From positions 1 through 13,119 of the forward strand of contig CAYHSY010000025.1 of assembly GCA_964359435.1 (NCBI GenBank): 13,119 nt of DNA. Direction: 5' to 3'. Shown here piece after piece: positions 6,316 through 12,818 of this stretch (the first letter of the stretch is position 1; each line of letters begins with the position of its first letter). Below the pieces are notes generated by a model, which was not told where the DNA came from, did not search any database, and was given only the letters and a program-made list of their open reading frames with translations. Source of the DNA: CAYHSY01 sp964359435 (lineage in GTDB: Bacteria; Patescibacteriota; Minisyncoccia; UBA6257; JAUSGH01). The position numbers were made by a program, and so were the translations under genes.

Positions 6316-7351
6316 AAGCGGATACCGCGATTGGGAAATCCCGCCAACGCGGATCGGCAGAAAATTGCGCCCGCGTCAAAATCCCCTCCTTGGCGCCGAC
6401 GTACTCGACCACAGAAGTAGCGTTCGCGGACGCCAAGCGAATGGCGTCCTTAATGTCCCCGCCGCCGCATTCCAGCCGGCCGGTGCCGCCCCGCATGGCC
6501 TTGTGGACCAGACCGGCCACAAAGCCGCTGCCAAAAGCGTCACCCGCGCCGGTGCGGTCGACCAGCGCCTTTTCCTTAAAAATTCCCGCCTTATACAAAA
6601 TATGTCCGTCGGAAACAGTGACGCCGCGCGGCCCGTCGGTCATGACGGCTATCCCCGGGACCAGCTCGTCAAGTTTTTTGAAAATGCCTTTCTCGTCCTC
6701 AAACGGCAGGCCCACTAAGGCCGCGGCTTCTTCGCGGTTCATGATGACCACGCAAGACGAAGACAAAATGGGCCGCAAGGCCTCGGTGCCGAGCTTGATG
6801 TAATGACCCGATGGATTGATGGCAACCATGATGCCCTCCGCTTTGAAGCGCGCGACTAAATCTTTCATGCGCGGCACAGGAATCGCCCCCGGCACGATGT
6901 AGGCCCACCTGGCTTTGAGATGCGCGCCGCTGACACGACCCATGTAATCGGACGCGCCGCGATAGACCAAAATGGTCCGCTCGCCGCCTTCGGACAAAAG
7001 GATGGTGGAATAAGAAGTCATCAAATCTTTGGCATAAGAGATGACGGGCTTAATGTTTTCTTTTTTTAAATCCGCCGCAACGGCTTTGCCGTGTTCGTCT
7101 TTGCCAATGGAAATGATCGCGGCAGTCGAAAAACCCTGACGGGCAAACGTCACAGCGGCATTGCCGGAACCCCCGCCGGTCGTTAAAACCGGCACGGCAA
7201 TTTCTATCTTGGACCCCAGCGGCAAACATTCGGCCGCGCCTTGCGGGAAACCGGCTTGGCTTGTGAAATGCGGATCGGACAACGGCTTAAACAATGGACT
7301 CCGGAGAAATACATCGCGCGTGGCCGTACCTAAAGTGATGATGTCGTACAT
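6311..7351 (-). CDS. PfkB-family carbohydrate kinase
   Basis: The 346-aa product is an ATP-dependent kinase of the ribokinase/PfkB family acting on a sugar, sugar phosphate or nucleoside. GGGSGNAAVTFARQGF (59-74) is the N-terminal family signature. NREEA (205-209) and TDGPRG (238-243) are the usual mid-domain and nucleotide-region motifs. DRTGAGDAFGSGF (265-277) is the second signature, with catalytic base Asp271 and the GAGD anion hole. The substrate cannot be read from sequence; ribokinase, fructokinase, 6-phosphofructokinase-like or nucleoside kinase all remain possible. About 30 extra residues (25-55) sit between the first strand and the GGGSGN motif. I chose the ATG at 7351 (MYDIITLGTATRDVF). 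An in-frame TTG at 7369 would add six residues from an AT-rich repeat. No Shine-Dalgarno is visible. The 425-aa gene follows after 7 nt. Confidence 0.92.
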   Translation of the reverse strand: MYDIITLGTATRDVFLRSPLFKPLSDPHFTSQAGFPQGAAECLPLGSKIEIAVPVLTTGGGSGNAAVTFARQGFSTAAIISIGKDEHGKAVAADLKKENIKPVISYAKDLMTSYSTILLSEGGERTILVYRGASDYMGRVSGAHLKARWAYIVPGAIPVPRMKDLVARFKAEGIMVAINPSGHYIKLGTEALRPILSSSCVVIMNREEAAALVGLPFEDEKGIFKKLDELVPGIAVMTDGPRGVTVSDGHILYKAGIFKEKALVDRTGAGDAFGSGFVAGLVHKAMRGGTGRLECGGGDIKDAIRLASANATSVVEYVGAKEGILTRAQFSADPRWRDFPIAVSAL

Positions 7352-7360
7352 ATTAAATTG

Positions 7361-7440
7361 AAAATTCAAAAATCAAAATGTCACGCCTTCGGCAGATCTC
7401 CCGAAGGGAGACAAAATGACAGTTAAAAATTAAAAATGGA
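7361..7440. repeat. AT-rich interspersed repeat, copy A, with 31-bp hairpin insertion
   Basis: Segments 7361-7380 and 7412-7440 match copy B at 11937-11989 (shared AATCAAAATG, CAAAATGACAG and TAAAAATTAAAAATGGA). Between them copy A has 31 extra bases (7381-7411) that form hairpins: CCTTCGG...CCGAAGG and TCTCCC-GAA-GGGAGA. Both copies lie directly upstream of a minus-strand start codon in the same orientation. Confidence 0.75.
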
Positions 7441-7488
7441 TAGGTCAAACTCAAATTCGAATATAATTCAATCATACCGTTATTATAG

Positions 7489-7520
7489 AAAAATAAAAAT
7501 CCCGATTCGCGCGAACCGGG
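7489..7520 (-). terminator. Terminator after the 470-aa gene
   Basis: On the minus strand CCCGGTTCGCGCGAATCGGG (7501-7520) forms a stable stem with one G-U pair and is followed by ATTTTTATTTTT. It starts 12 nt after the 470-aa stop codon and isolates that gene from pfkB. Confidence 0.88.
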
Positions 7521-7531
7521 AAAAATGCGCA

Positions 7532-8944
7532 TCAGGGCTTGGGACCAAGTTCTTCCGTGGAATGGATGGCCCGACTCACACTCTCCTTACTGAACCCTTT
7601 GTAGCCCCAGGCGCGCTCAAGATGTTCCAGGTGGCTGCCGGGCGCTTCATTTTGCCGGATTTGTTCGGCCTCTTCAGCGGTAATCTTGCCGGCTTTGACC
7701 AATGACAGCAAGCAATACTCCTTCACCGGCCATCTTTCGGCGGCGGTAAAGGCCTGGTGGAGCTCCGGCGATTCATTGAACGGTTCCATGACGCCAAAAC
7801 CGGAGGCCAACTCGATAGCGCGGCAGGCCTCGAAGGCACACTTGATTTCCAAATGATGCAGGCCGGCGTTGGCCACAGACATGCCATGCAAGGCACACCA
7901 CCGCCCGATCACGCCCAACTTCGGGGCCGGAGGCAAATCCTCGCGAGCGTAATCGATACTCTGCTCGCCGGGCAAGAGATCCACATCCACAAAAATCACC
8001 GCGCCCTCGACATGATTTTCCAACACCTGCGCTCCCCAACCGGCGGAGTCGCCGGCGTCGAAACGCTCGCGGCGCCGGAAACCCAGCGATTCAAAAAAGT
8101 TGATGGTTGCTTTGAAGGCCGCCCGCGAACAACGGAAGGTATGATGATCGCGCGACGCCCACCCGAGGCCCAGGCCGTCCAACCGATCTTTTTGCCGGCG
8201 CGCGGCCATGTTACGGGACTGCCAGTAATCGCGTTCAACCTCCAAAAACAAAGCGGCGGCGAGATCGACCGGGACAAGTTCCTTGACGCGACCGGAAAGA
8301 CGCAAAAGTTCTTCACCGAAGTGGGCCTCTTTACACTCACGGCACCACCGGTCCCTGGCGCGCCAGAGAGAACGGGCTTTCTCCAACTGATCCATGAAAC
8401 CGGGATCTTCGTGAATATAACCCATGGCGCGCGTCGCCCGCCGTTCCACGAACCATATCCGCAACACTTCTTCCGTGCCCGGCAGGCGCACCCGCGCCAA
8501 CCGGCCGCCCGGGGTCCCTTCGATATAGCCCACTTTAAAACCCAAGGCGGTCAAGGCCTCGACGGCTTGGACAACCGAATCGCAACGCAGAGCAATACCG
8601 CTGATTTTGCGGGTCTTGCTTTCGTAGGGACTTTCGACCAGGATTCGCGGCAAGTCCGCGCCGGGGTGGTAATAAACCGCGCCCGAAGAACCGGTGCACT
8701 CCAATTGATAACCAAAGCCATGCAGGGTTTCGCGTGGCTCCGAACCACGGAGTACGAGGTGATCAACTACGTCCAGGACATTCAATCCCGCCCGGTTCAT
8801 CAATTCCGCCCTGAAACGCTTCAACACCGGACTGTCTTCGCACATGTCGCCGACCAGAAACCTCACAAACCCATCCGCCTCAGGATGACGTTTCCAGGAC
8901 TGGCCGTTCCAGTTCAATCCGGCAGGATAATCGTCATCTCTCAC
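7532..8944 (-). CDS. Unknown 470-aa protein with two VOC-like halves
   Basis: No named family is certain. Two stretches look like vicinal-oxygen-chelate (glyoxalase/dioxygenase) modules. The first is VDHLVLR (60-66) through GVYYHP-like AVYYHPGADLPRILVES (89-105) to VRLPGTEEVLRIWF (152-165). The second is RDHHTFR (265-271), INFFESLGFRRR (281-292), ENHVEGAVIFVDVDLLPGE (309-327) and GLHHLEIK (361-368). His62, His267/268, His363/364 and Glu366 are at the kind of positions VOC enzymes use as metal ligands. The first half faintly resembles DUF1338 (HglS/YdcJ, 2-oxoadipate dioxygenase), but I would not assign that activity. WCRECKEAH (200-208) links the halves. It looks cytoplasmic. Start is GTG at 8944 with AAGGAG 8 nt upstream. 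Base composition looks more G+C-rich than the neighbouring genes, and it has its own terminator. Confidence 0.85.
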   Translation of the reverse strand: MRDDDYPAGLNWNGQSWKRHPEADGFVRFLVGDMCEDSPVLKRFRAELMNRAGLNVLDVVDHLVLRGSEPRETLHGFGYQLECTGSSGAVYYHPGADLPRILVESPYESKTRKISGIALRCDSVVQAVEALTALGFKVGYIEGTPGGRLARVRLPGTEEVLRIWFVERRATRAMGYIHEDPGFMDQLEKARSLWRARDRWCRECKEAHFGEELLRLSGRVKELVPVDLAAALFLEVERDYWQSRNMAARRQKDRLDGLGLGWASRDHHTFRCSRAAFKATINFFESLGFRRRERFDAGDSAGWGAQVLENHVEGAVIFVDVDLLPGEQSIDYAREDLPPAPKLGVIGRWCALHGMSVANAGLHHLEIKCAFEACRAIELASGFGVMEPFNESPELHQAFTAAERWPVKEYCLLSLVKAGKITAEEAEQIRQNEAPGSHLEHLERAWGYKGFSKESVSRAIHSTEELGPKP

Positions 8945-8952
8945 GTCCGCAA

Positions 8953-8958
8953 CTCCTT
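8953..8958 (-). promoter_or_regulatory. Strong Shine-Dalgarno deciding a GTG start
   Basis: AAGGAG on the minus strand is 8 nt upstream of GTG at 8944. It fixes the start of the 470-aa gene at this non-ATG codon and contrasts with the many genes here that have no ribosome binding site. Confidence 0.75.
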
Positions 8959-9000
8959 ACTACTGAAAAATTGGGAAGGACTGCCCAAAGCGTAACACCA

Positions 9001-9035
9001 AAAACAAAAACCGCCAAACGCAGGGCGCGGGGCGG
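9001..9035 (-). terminator. Terminator after the 149-aa gene
   Basis: On the minus strand CCGCC (9031-9035) pairs with GGCGG (9011-9015), with a possible inner CGC/GCG pairing, followed by TTTTTGTTTT. It lies just after the stop codon at 9042-9044 and ends transcription before the 470-aa gene. Confidence 0.7.
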
Positions 9036-9041
9036 ATGAGA

Positions 9042-9491
9042 TTATTCTTTTTCGGCCTTGGGCGCGGCATCGCCGTCTTTCACCAAATGGAAGTCGTGCA
9101 CAACACTCAAGCGAGCAATGAAATTCGGGGCGGCATTCGTCGCCGGATCAGCCAGAGTATAGTAACGCCGATGCGTATCGTACACCGCTTCAATCCGGTC
9201 GCCGTCTTTCAACCCGTGGTTGTCGTAGTCGAGACACAGCGGGATGAGTTCGCCCGTCTCGGCTTCCAGGAGAAAGATGTTGAAGTGCTTGCCGTCGGGC
9301 AAATCCATGCGGCGCAAGTCGCGGATGACGCCACGGGCGGTTTCCAGTTTGGGATTGCCGAGCGAGTCGATCAATGGCTGCAAGTAACCGTTCGAAAAGC
9401 CATAATAGCCGCCGGCACCCAACGCTACGAGCACCACAACCGCCAACACCCATTTCTTCAGACCACCCTTACGACCGACATTCTGCTCCAT
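9042..9491 (-). CDS. Small membrane-anchored protein of unknown function
   Basis: The 149-aa product has a short basic N-terminus and one hydrophobic segment (about 13-33, WVLAVVVLVALGAGGYYGF), so residues 35-149 are probably outside the membrane. The extracellular part looks beta-rich (ARGVIRDLRRMDLPDGKHFNIFLLE, ELIPLCLDYDNHGLKDGDRIEAVYD), like a small OB- or SH3-like barrel. That is an impression from strand patterning, not an identified domain. The tail is charged (DAAPKAEKE). The start at 9491 is supported by GGAG 10 nt upstream and by a TGTTATATT extended -10 about 50 nt upstream. It has its own promoter and terminator, so it is likely a single-gene unit. I do not recognise the family. 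Confidence 0.82.
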   Translation of the reverse strand: MEQNVGRKGGLKKWVLAVVVLVALGAGGYYGFSNGYLQPLIDSLGNPKLETARGVIRDLRRMDLPDGKHFNIFLLEAETGELIPLCLDYDNHGLKDGDRIEAVYDTHRRYYTLADPATNAAPNFIARLSVVHDFHLVKDGDAAPKAEKE

Positions 9492-9541
9492 GACTCACTT
9501 ACTCCAAAAATCGAACAACCGCCTCCGGAAGATCTGATGTG

Positions 9542-9547
9542 AATATA
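9542..9547 (-). promoter_or_regulatory. Extended -10 promoter of the 149-aa gene
   Basis: TGTTATATT on the minus strand is an extended -10 (TGn plus TATATT at 9542-9547), with a partial -35 TTGTGT at 16 nt. It gives a leader of about 45 nt containing the Shine-Dalgarno. Confidence 0.45.
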
Positions 9548-9584
9548 ACACGGCCGCGCCGCAACACAAGGACCAAAAGAATAT

Positions 9585-10577
9585 CTACTTTTTCCTTTTA
9601 ATAACGCGCTTCACGGCCGCCACGATGCTACGCGCGCCCATGCCGTATTTTTCAATCAACTCAGAAGGAGTACCGGATTCCCCGAAAACATTTTGCATAC
9701 CCACAAATTCCACAGGCGTGGGCAATTTTCTGACCAAAAGCTCGGCGACCGCGCCGCCAAGACCACCGGTAACTTGATGTTCTTCAACGGTCACGACCGC
9801 GCCGGTGCCCTTCGCCACGGCAAGAACCGCCGCTTCATCCAAGGGCTTCACCGTATGACTGTTCAAAACCAAAACACCAATCCCCTCTTTTTCCAATTCC
9901 CGCGCCGCGAGGAGCGCGTTATACAACAGCGAACCGCAACCGACGATCGCGGCCTCCGGCTTTTTTCCTTCCCAAAGCAATTCGGCCTTACCGGGAGTGA
10001 ATGGCGTTTCTTCGGTGGAAATGACCGGTGTTTTTTCGCGCCCCAAACGGATATAAACCGGACCCCAAAGTTTGGCCGCCGCGAGCGTCGCCTTTTTGGC
10101 TTCAACGGCGTCCATCGGCACAAAGACCCTCATGTTGGCCATCACGCGCATGGTGGCGATGTCCTCCACCGCCTGGTGAGTCGCGCCGTCCGGACCCACG
10201 GAAATGCCGGCGTGCGCGCCCGCGATTTTTACGTTGGAGTCGTTATACGCGATAGTCGTCCTGATTTGCTCCCAATTGCGGCCGGGGGAAAATGACGCAT
10301 AAGAAGAAATGAAGGCAATTTTTCCGGAAATACCCAAACCAGCGGCGATGGTCGCCAAGTTTTGTTCCGCGACGCCGATTTCGAAAAACCGTTCGGGAAA
10401 TTTTTCGGCAAATTTTTGGGCGCGGGTTGATTCCGTCAAATCCGCGCAAAGAGCCACCACGTTTTTGTCCTGCTCCCCGGCCAAAACCAACCCGTCGCCA
10501 AAACCGTCACGGGTCGCGACTTGCGCCATATCGGGCGCAAACAACTTGGCGGATAATTTTTGATCGGGATTAAGCAT
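9585..10577 (-). CDS. tkt: Transketolase, C-terminal half (pyrimidine-binding and C domains)
   Basis: The 330-aa subunit should pair with the 295-aa N-terminal half to make a full transketolase, moving two-carbon units between sugar phosphates with thiamine diphosphate. FFEIGVAEQNLATIAAGLG (64-82) holds Glu71, the catalytic glutamate that contacts the thiamine aminopyrimidine. SVGPDGATHQAVEDIA (126-141) is the family loop near the active site. Residues about 200-325 are the transketolase C-terminal domain (VGCGSLLYNALLAARELEK, VVTVEEHQVTGGLGGAVAEL). Length is typical for split archaeal/bacterial transketolase C subunits. ATG at 10577 has at best a weak AAAG ribosome site. A TATTTT box lies at 10601-10606. 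Unusually, a 101-aa gene separates it from the N-terminal half. A stand-alone DXS-like function is unlikely because the N half is present. Confidence 0.94.
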   Translation of the reverse strand: MLNPDQKLSAKLFAPDMAQVATRDGFGDGLVLAGEQDKNVVALCADLTESTRAQKFAEKFPERFFEIGVAEQNLATIAAGLGISGKIAFISSYASFSPGRNWEQIRTTIAYNDSNVKIAGAHAGISVGPDGATHQAVEDIATMRVMANMRVFVPMDAVEAKKATLAAAKLWGPVYIRLGREKTPVISTEETPFTPGKAELLWEGKKPEAAIVGCGSLLYNALLAARELEKEGIGVLVLNSHTVKPLDEAAVLAVAKGTGAVVTVEEHQVTGGLGGAVAELLVRKLPTPVEFVGMQNVFGESGTPSELIEKYGMGARSIVAAVKRVIKRKK

Positions 10578-10620
10578 CGGCTTTCGTCGGCATTCGAAAT
10601 AAAATACCCACGGAAGCCGG

Positions 10621-10645
10621 CAAACCGGGCCTCACGCCCGATTTG
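10621..10645 (-). terminator. Intercistronic hairpin after the 101-aa gene
   Basis: On the minus strand CAAATCGGGC and GCCCGGTTTG form a 10-bp stem (one G-U pair) with a 5-nt loop GTGAG. No T run follows directly, so it may be an attenuating or mRNA-stabilising hairpin rather than a full terminator. It lies between the 101-aa gene and the transketolase C-half. Confidence 0.45.
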
Positions 10646-10663
10646 CGGCCACACACGACGCGC

Positions 10664-10969
10664 TTATTTTTCGTCCGCTTCACATTCTTCGCAAGACGAC
10701 TTCATCAAGTGGCCGAGCCGGCCAATTTTTAAGCCAATCGCCAGAACACCCAAAGAAAGCGAATCCAAGAAAAGATGCGCCACCGGCAAACCACCGGCCG
10801 GACACTGGCCATTAACGCGCGCTTTAAGACAAACCAACCCGTCAGCATTCGCGGAGGCAACCCACGCCATGATAAGCGCCATCAAAGACAAAATCCAGAG
10901 AACTTTTCCGGCTATGGGCAGCACGCAACAAGCCAAATGCCATTTACCATGGCAGTTATGATTCATCAT
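10664..10969 (-). CDS. Small Cys/His-rich membrane protein, unknown
   Basis: The 101-aa product starts MMNHNCHGKWHLACC, a His/Cys cluster, followed by a hydrophobic segment (about 17-40, LPIAGKVLWILSLMALIMAWVASA). A central loop has two Cys (LVCLKARVNGQCPAGG), and a second hydrophobic segment follows (about 63-82). It ends SSCEECEADEK with a CxxC motif. This is a two-helix membrane protein whose terminal Cys/His groups could bind metal or form disulfides; that is inference. It sits between the two transketolase halves, which act together, so it is either an inserted unrelated gene or a co-transcribed accessory. It has its own TATAAT 10 nt before ATG, which favours independent expression. A second ATG follows immediately. 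I do not know a characterised homologue. Confidence 0.75.
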   Translation of the reverse strand: MMNHNCHGKWHLACCVLPIAGKVLWILSLMALIMAWVASANADGLVCLKARVNGQCPAGGLPVAHLFLDSLSLGVLAIGLKIGRLGHLMKSSCEECEADEK

Positions 10970-10979
10970 AATATAACTA

Positions 10980-10985
10980 ATTATA
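10980..10985 (-). promoter_or_regulatory. -10 box of the 101-aa gene, predicted leaderless
   Basis: Perfect TATAAT ends exactly 10 nt before the ATG at 10969, the same offset as at prfA and rplY. The -35 at 17 nt (GTCGGC) is poor. No Shine-Dalgarno is present. Confidence 0.45.
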
Positions 10986-11029
10986 TAAATTCAGTTTTAT
11001 CGGCCGACCTTTTTAAGATTACATTTGTG

Positions 11030-11038
11030 ATTATAACA
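11030..11038 (-). promoter_or_regulatory. Second extended -10 upstream of the 101-aa gene
   Basis: TGTTATAAT on the minus strand is a perfect extended -10 (TGn-TATAAT) lying 2 nt after the transketolase-N stop codon. It would give a leader of about 55 nt for the 101-aa gene. It may be an alternative promoter for that gene and the transketolase C-half. Confidence 0.4.
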
Positions 11039-11040
11039 CA

Positions 11041-11928
11041 CTACCGATGGGCGGATCTGATCCGGCTCCCGGCGGAACGCAATTCTTCCAAAGCCACCCG
11101 GACCTGATCTTCCTTGGCCGGAGCGCCCGGGACATTGGAGATGCCGGGCGGAATGCCGTGCCAGACATAATTATGCTCCATATATGAAACGCCTTTGCCG
11201 GGGATGGTATGAGCAATAATCACCGTCGGTTTTTCGTAAATGGCTTGAGCTTCCGCGACCGCGTCCACAAAGGACTTGATGTTGTGGCCGTCCACTTCAA
11301 TCACGTGCCAGCGGAAAGATTCGTATTTCTCTTTGAAGGGCTCCAGCGGCATGATATTTTCCGTATAGCCGTCTATCTGGATGTTGTTGCGGTCCACAAC
11401 AGCTGTCAGGTTGGACAACTTGTGTTTACCGGCAAACATCGCTGCTTCCCAGGTATTCCCCGAATCATGTTCGCCGTCAGAGAGCAAACAATAAGTGCGG
11501 TATTTTTTATTATCCAGCTTCGCCGCCAACGCCACGCCAATGCTTTGTGAAAGGCCGGAGCCCAAAGGGCCGGAAGTCGTCTCCACGCCGGGGAGGGAGG
11601 TGCGGTGCGGGTGCCCTTGGAGCCGCGAACTCAATTTGCGAAGTGTCTTTAATTCATCTACCGGGAAATAACCGGCGTGAGCCATGGCCACATAGCGAAC
11701 CGGGCAAATATGGCCGTTGGAAAGAATCAAGCGATCGCGATCTTCCCAAAGAGGGTTCTTGGGGTCGTGTTTCAAGATATGAAAATAAAAAGCCGTGAAA
11801 ATGTCGGCCATCCCCAGCGGCCCCGCGCTGTGGCCGGATTTGGCCGCTTCAAGCGCGGTGATAATATCTTGACGGATGATATTCGCGGTTTCTTCCAGAA
11901 ATTTTAATTTACTTTCGTGTAATTCCAT
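11041..11928 (-). CDS. tkt: Transketolase, N-terminal half (thiamine diphosphate-binding domain)
   Basis: The 295-aa subunit binds the thiamine diphosphate pyrophosphate and metal. SGHSAGPLGMADIFTAFYF (31-49) and LSNGHICPVRYVAMAHAG (69-86) are active-site segments with conserved His. GHPHRT (105-110) and TTSGPLGSGLSQSIGVALAA (117-136) are standard. SDGEHDSGNTWEAAMFAG (150-167) is the cofactor GDG...N motif with a Ser in place of the first Gly; Asp151, Asn181 and the Ile183 carbonyl are the expected metal ligands (DRNNIQIDG, 179-187). Length and motifs fit split transketolases. Start at ATG 11928 has no Shine-Dalgarno and is immediately preceded by the AT-rich repeat copy B. It is downstream of rpe by 80 nt, and its partner subunit lies 463 nt further on, beyond the 101-aa gene. 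Together these form a non-oxidative pentose phosphate cluster. Confidence 0.94.
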   Translation of the reverse strand: MELHESKLKFLEETANIIRQDIITALEAAKSGHSAGPLGMADIFTAFYFHILKHDPKNPLWEDRDRLILSNGHICPVRYVAMAHAGYFPVDELKTLRKLSSRLQGHPHRTSLPGVETTSGPLGSGLSQSIGVALAAKLDNKKYRTYCLLSDGEHDSGNTWEAAMFAGKHKLSNLTAVVDRNNIQIDGYTENIMPLEPFKEKYESFRWHVIEVDGHNIKSFVDAVAEAQAIYEKPTVIIAHTIPGKGVSYMEHNYVWHGIPPGISNVPGAPAKEDQVRVALEELRSAGSRIRSAHR

Positions 11929-11936
11929 AATAAAAG

Positions 11937-11989
11937 ATTCAAAATTAAAAAATCAAAATGCAAAATGACAGATAAAAATTAAAAATGGA
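11937..11989. repeat. AT-rich interspersed repeat, copy B
   Basis: A 53-bp sequence matching copy A (7361-7440) without its 31-bp insertion, placed 8 nt upstream of the transketolase-N ATG. Shared blocks are AATCAAAATG, CAAAATGACAG and TAAAAATTAAAAATGGA. The similarity covers the AT-rich segment and does not extend into either coding region. Confidence 0.75.
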
Positions 11990-12008
11990 ATGCGTCTAAA
12001 TTTGATTT

Positions 12009-12662
12009 TTAAATTACTGCCAGTTCCTCGTAAGCCGCTCGGGGCGATGGGTTGTTCCAGATATGCGAGGCGGCAACGATGATGTCCGCGCCCGCATCTT
12101 TAACGCGCCGCGCCACATCCGCGTTCACGCCACCGTCTATTTCAATGATAACATTCGGCGATTTTTGCTTCAAAGCAACAATTTTGTCAATAATGCGGTT
12201 ATCAAACGGCGCTCCGGACGCGCCTGGCGGCACCGACAAGAGCTGGACCAGCGCGAAGCGGTCGGCGTATGAGCTGATTAAATCAATGGGCGTGCCCGGA
12301 TTAAGGGCAAGCCCCAACTCCACGCCATAACCGGCGCACTGATTCATAACAAAATTCACATCCCCCATCGCCTCAAGGTGAGCCACAAGGCGACGAGCCG
12401 GCGCGCGGGCGGCGGCTAACCCCTGGAGCCAGGTCTCCAAAACCTCATCAACGGACTCCACCATAATATGGAGCTCCAGCCCCAGGCGGGTTTCGATGGT
12501 CGCAAGCTCGTCCTGGTTGCCCCAGGTGCGGCGCACGGTGAAAACGCCGTCGGCCACATCCAACTGCACCCAGCCGTCAACTGGTACAAATTCTTCCGCT
12601 TTCCGAATTTTTTCCAGAATCTCCGAAAACTCACTTTCGTTAATGGCGGGGATGGTTTGCAT
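12009..12662 (-). CDS. rpe: Ribulose-phosphate 3-epimerase family protein
   Basis: The 217-aa TIM-barrel protein should interconvert ribulose 5-phosphate and xylulose 5-phosphate, feeding the transketolase encoded next to it. VQLDVADGVFT (32-42) matches the strand holding the first active-site Asp (Asp35). LELHIMVE (62-69) has His65. LALNPGTPID (118-127) and LLSVPPGASGAPFD (141-154) are phosphate-side loops, and IEIDGGVNADVARRVKDAGA (173-192) has Asp176. Characterised enzymes have H-x-D in the first motif as metal ligands; here it is Q33-L-D35, so one ligand is changed. This may be a lineage feature or may indicate altered metal use. The length matches the family (about 215-230 aa). ATG at 12662 is preceded by TGTTATATT ending 6 nt before it, with no Shine-Dalgarno, so the mRNA is probably leaderless. 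Confidence 0.87.
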   Translation of the reverse strand: MQTIPAINESEFSEILEKIRKAEEFVPVDGWVQLDVADGVFTVRRTWGNQDELATIETRLGLELHIMVESVDEVLETWLQGLAAARAPARRLVAHLEAMGDVNFVMNQCAGYGVELGLALNPGTPIDLISSYADRFALVQLLSVPPGASGAPFDNRIIDKIVALKQKSPNVIIEIDGGVNADVARRVKDAGADIIVAASHIWNNPSPRAAYEELAVI

Positions 12663-12668
12663 ATATCA

Positions 12669-12677
12669 AATATAACA
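12669..12677 (-). promoter_or_regulatory. Extended -10 promoter of rpe, predicted leaderless
   Basis: TGTTATATT on the minus strand (TATATT at 12669-12674) ends 6 nt before the ATG. The same nine bases occur at the 149-aa gene promoter. The -35 at 17 nt is weak. Confidence 0.45.
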
Positions 12678-12716
12678 CCGACGAACTCCTTTTACGAAAG
12701 GGAGAATTACAAATGA

Positions 12717-12818
12717 ATCTCCTCCCTCTGCTTGCAGGGGGAGGTGTAGGTGGGGGTTCTGATGCTTCATTTAATCCCCCAACCCAACCCTCCCCCTTGT
12801 ACTCAAGGGGGAGGAAAA
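12717..12818. repeat. GC-rich nested hairpin intergenic repeat
   Basis: Two hairpins, CCTCCCTCTG...CAGGGGGAGG (12721-12744) and CCTCCCCCTT...AAGGGGGAGG (12789-12814), flank an inner GGTGGGGGTT...AATCCCCCAACC pair. The halves are therefore also inverted copies of each other. This layout is that of short non-autonomous or structural repeats seen in many bacterial genomes. Open frames across it are low-complexity and not considered coding. Confidence 0.7.

Noticed and set aside
7352..7369. TTG start adding six residues to the PfkB kinase
   Set aside because: The extra codons lie next to and partly inside the AT-rich repeat, and MYDIITLG at 7351 is the natural family start.
7757..8995. 412-codon open frame on the plus strand
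   Set aside because: It is antisense to the 470-aa gene. Its translation is rich in Arg, Gln, His and Pro with no domain pattern, while the minus-strand product has coherent motifs, a strong ribosome site and a terminator.
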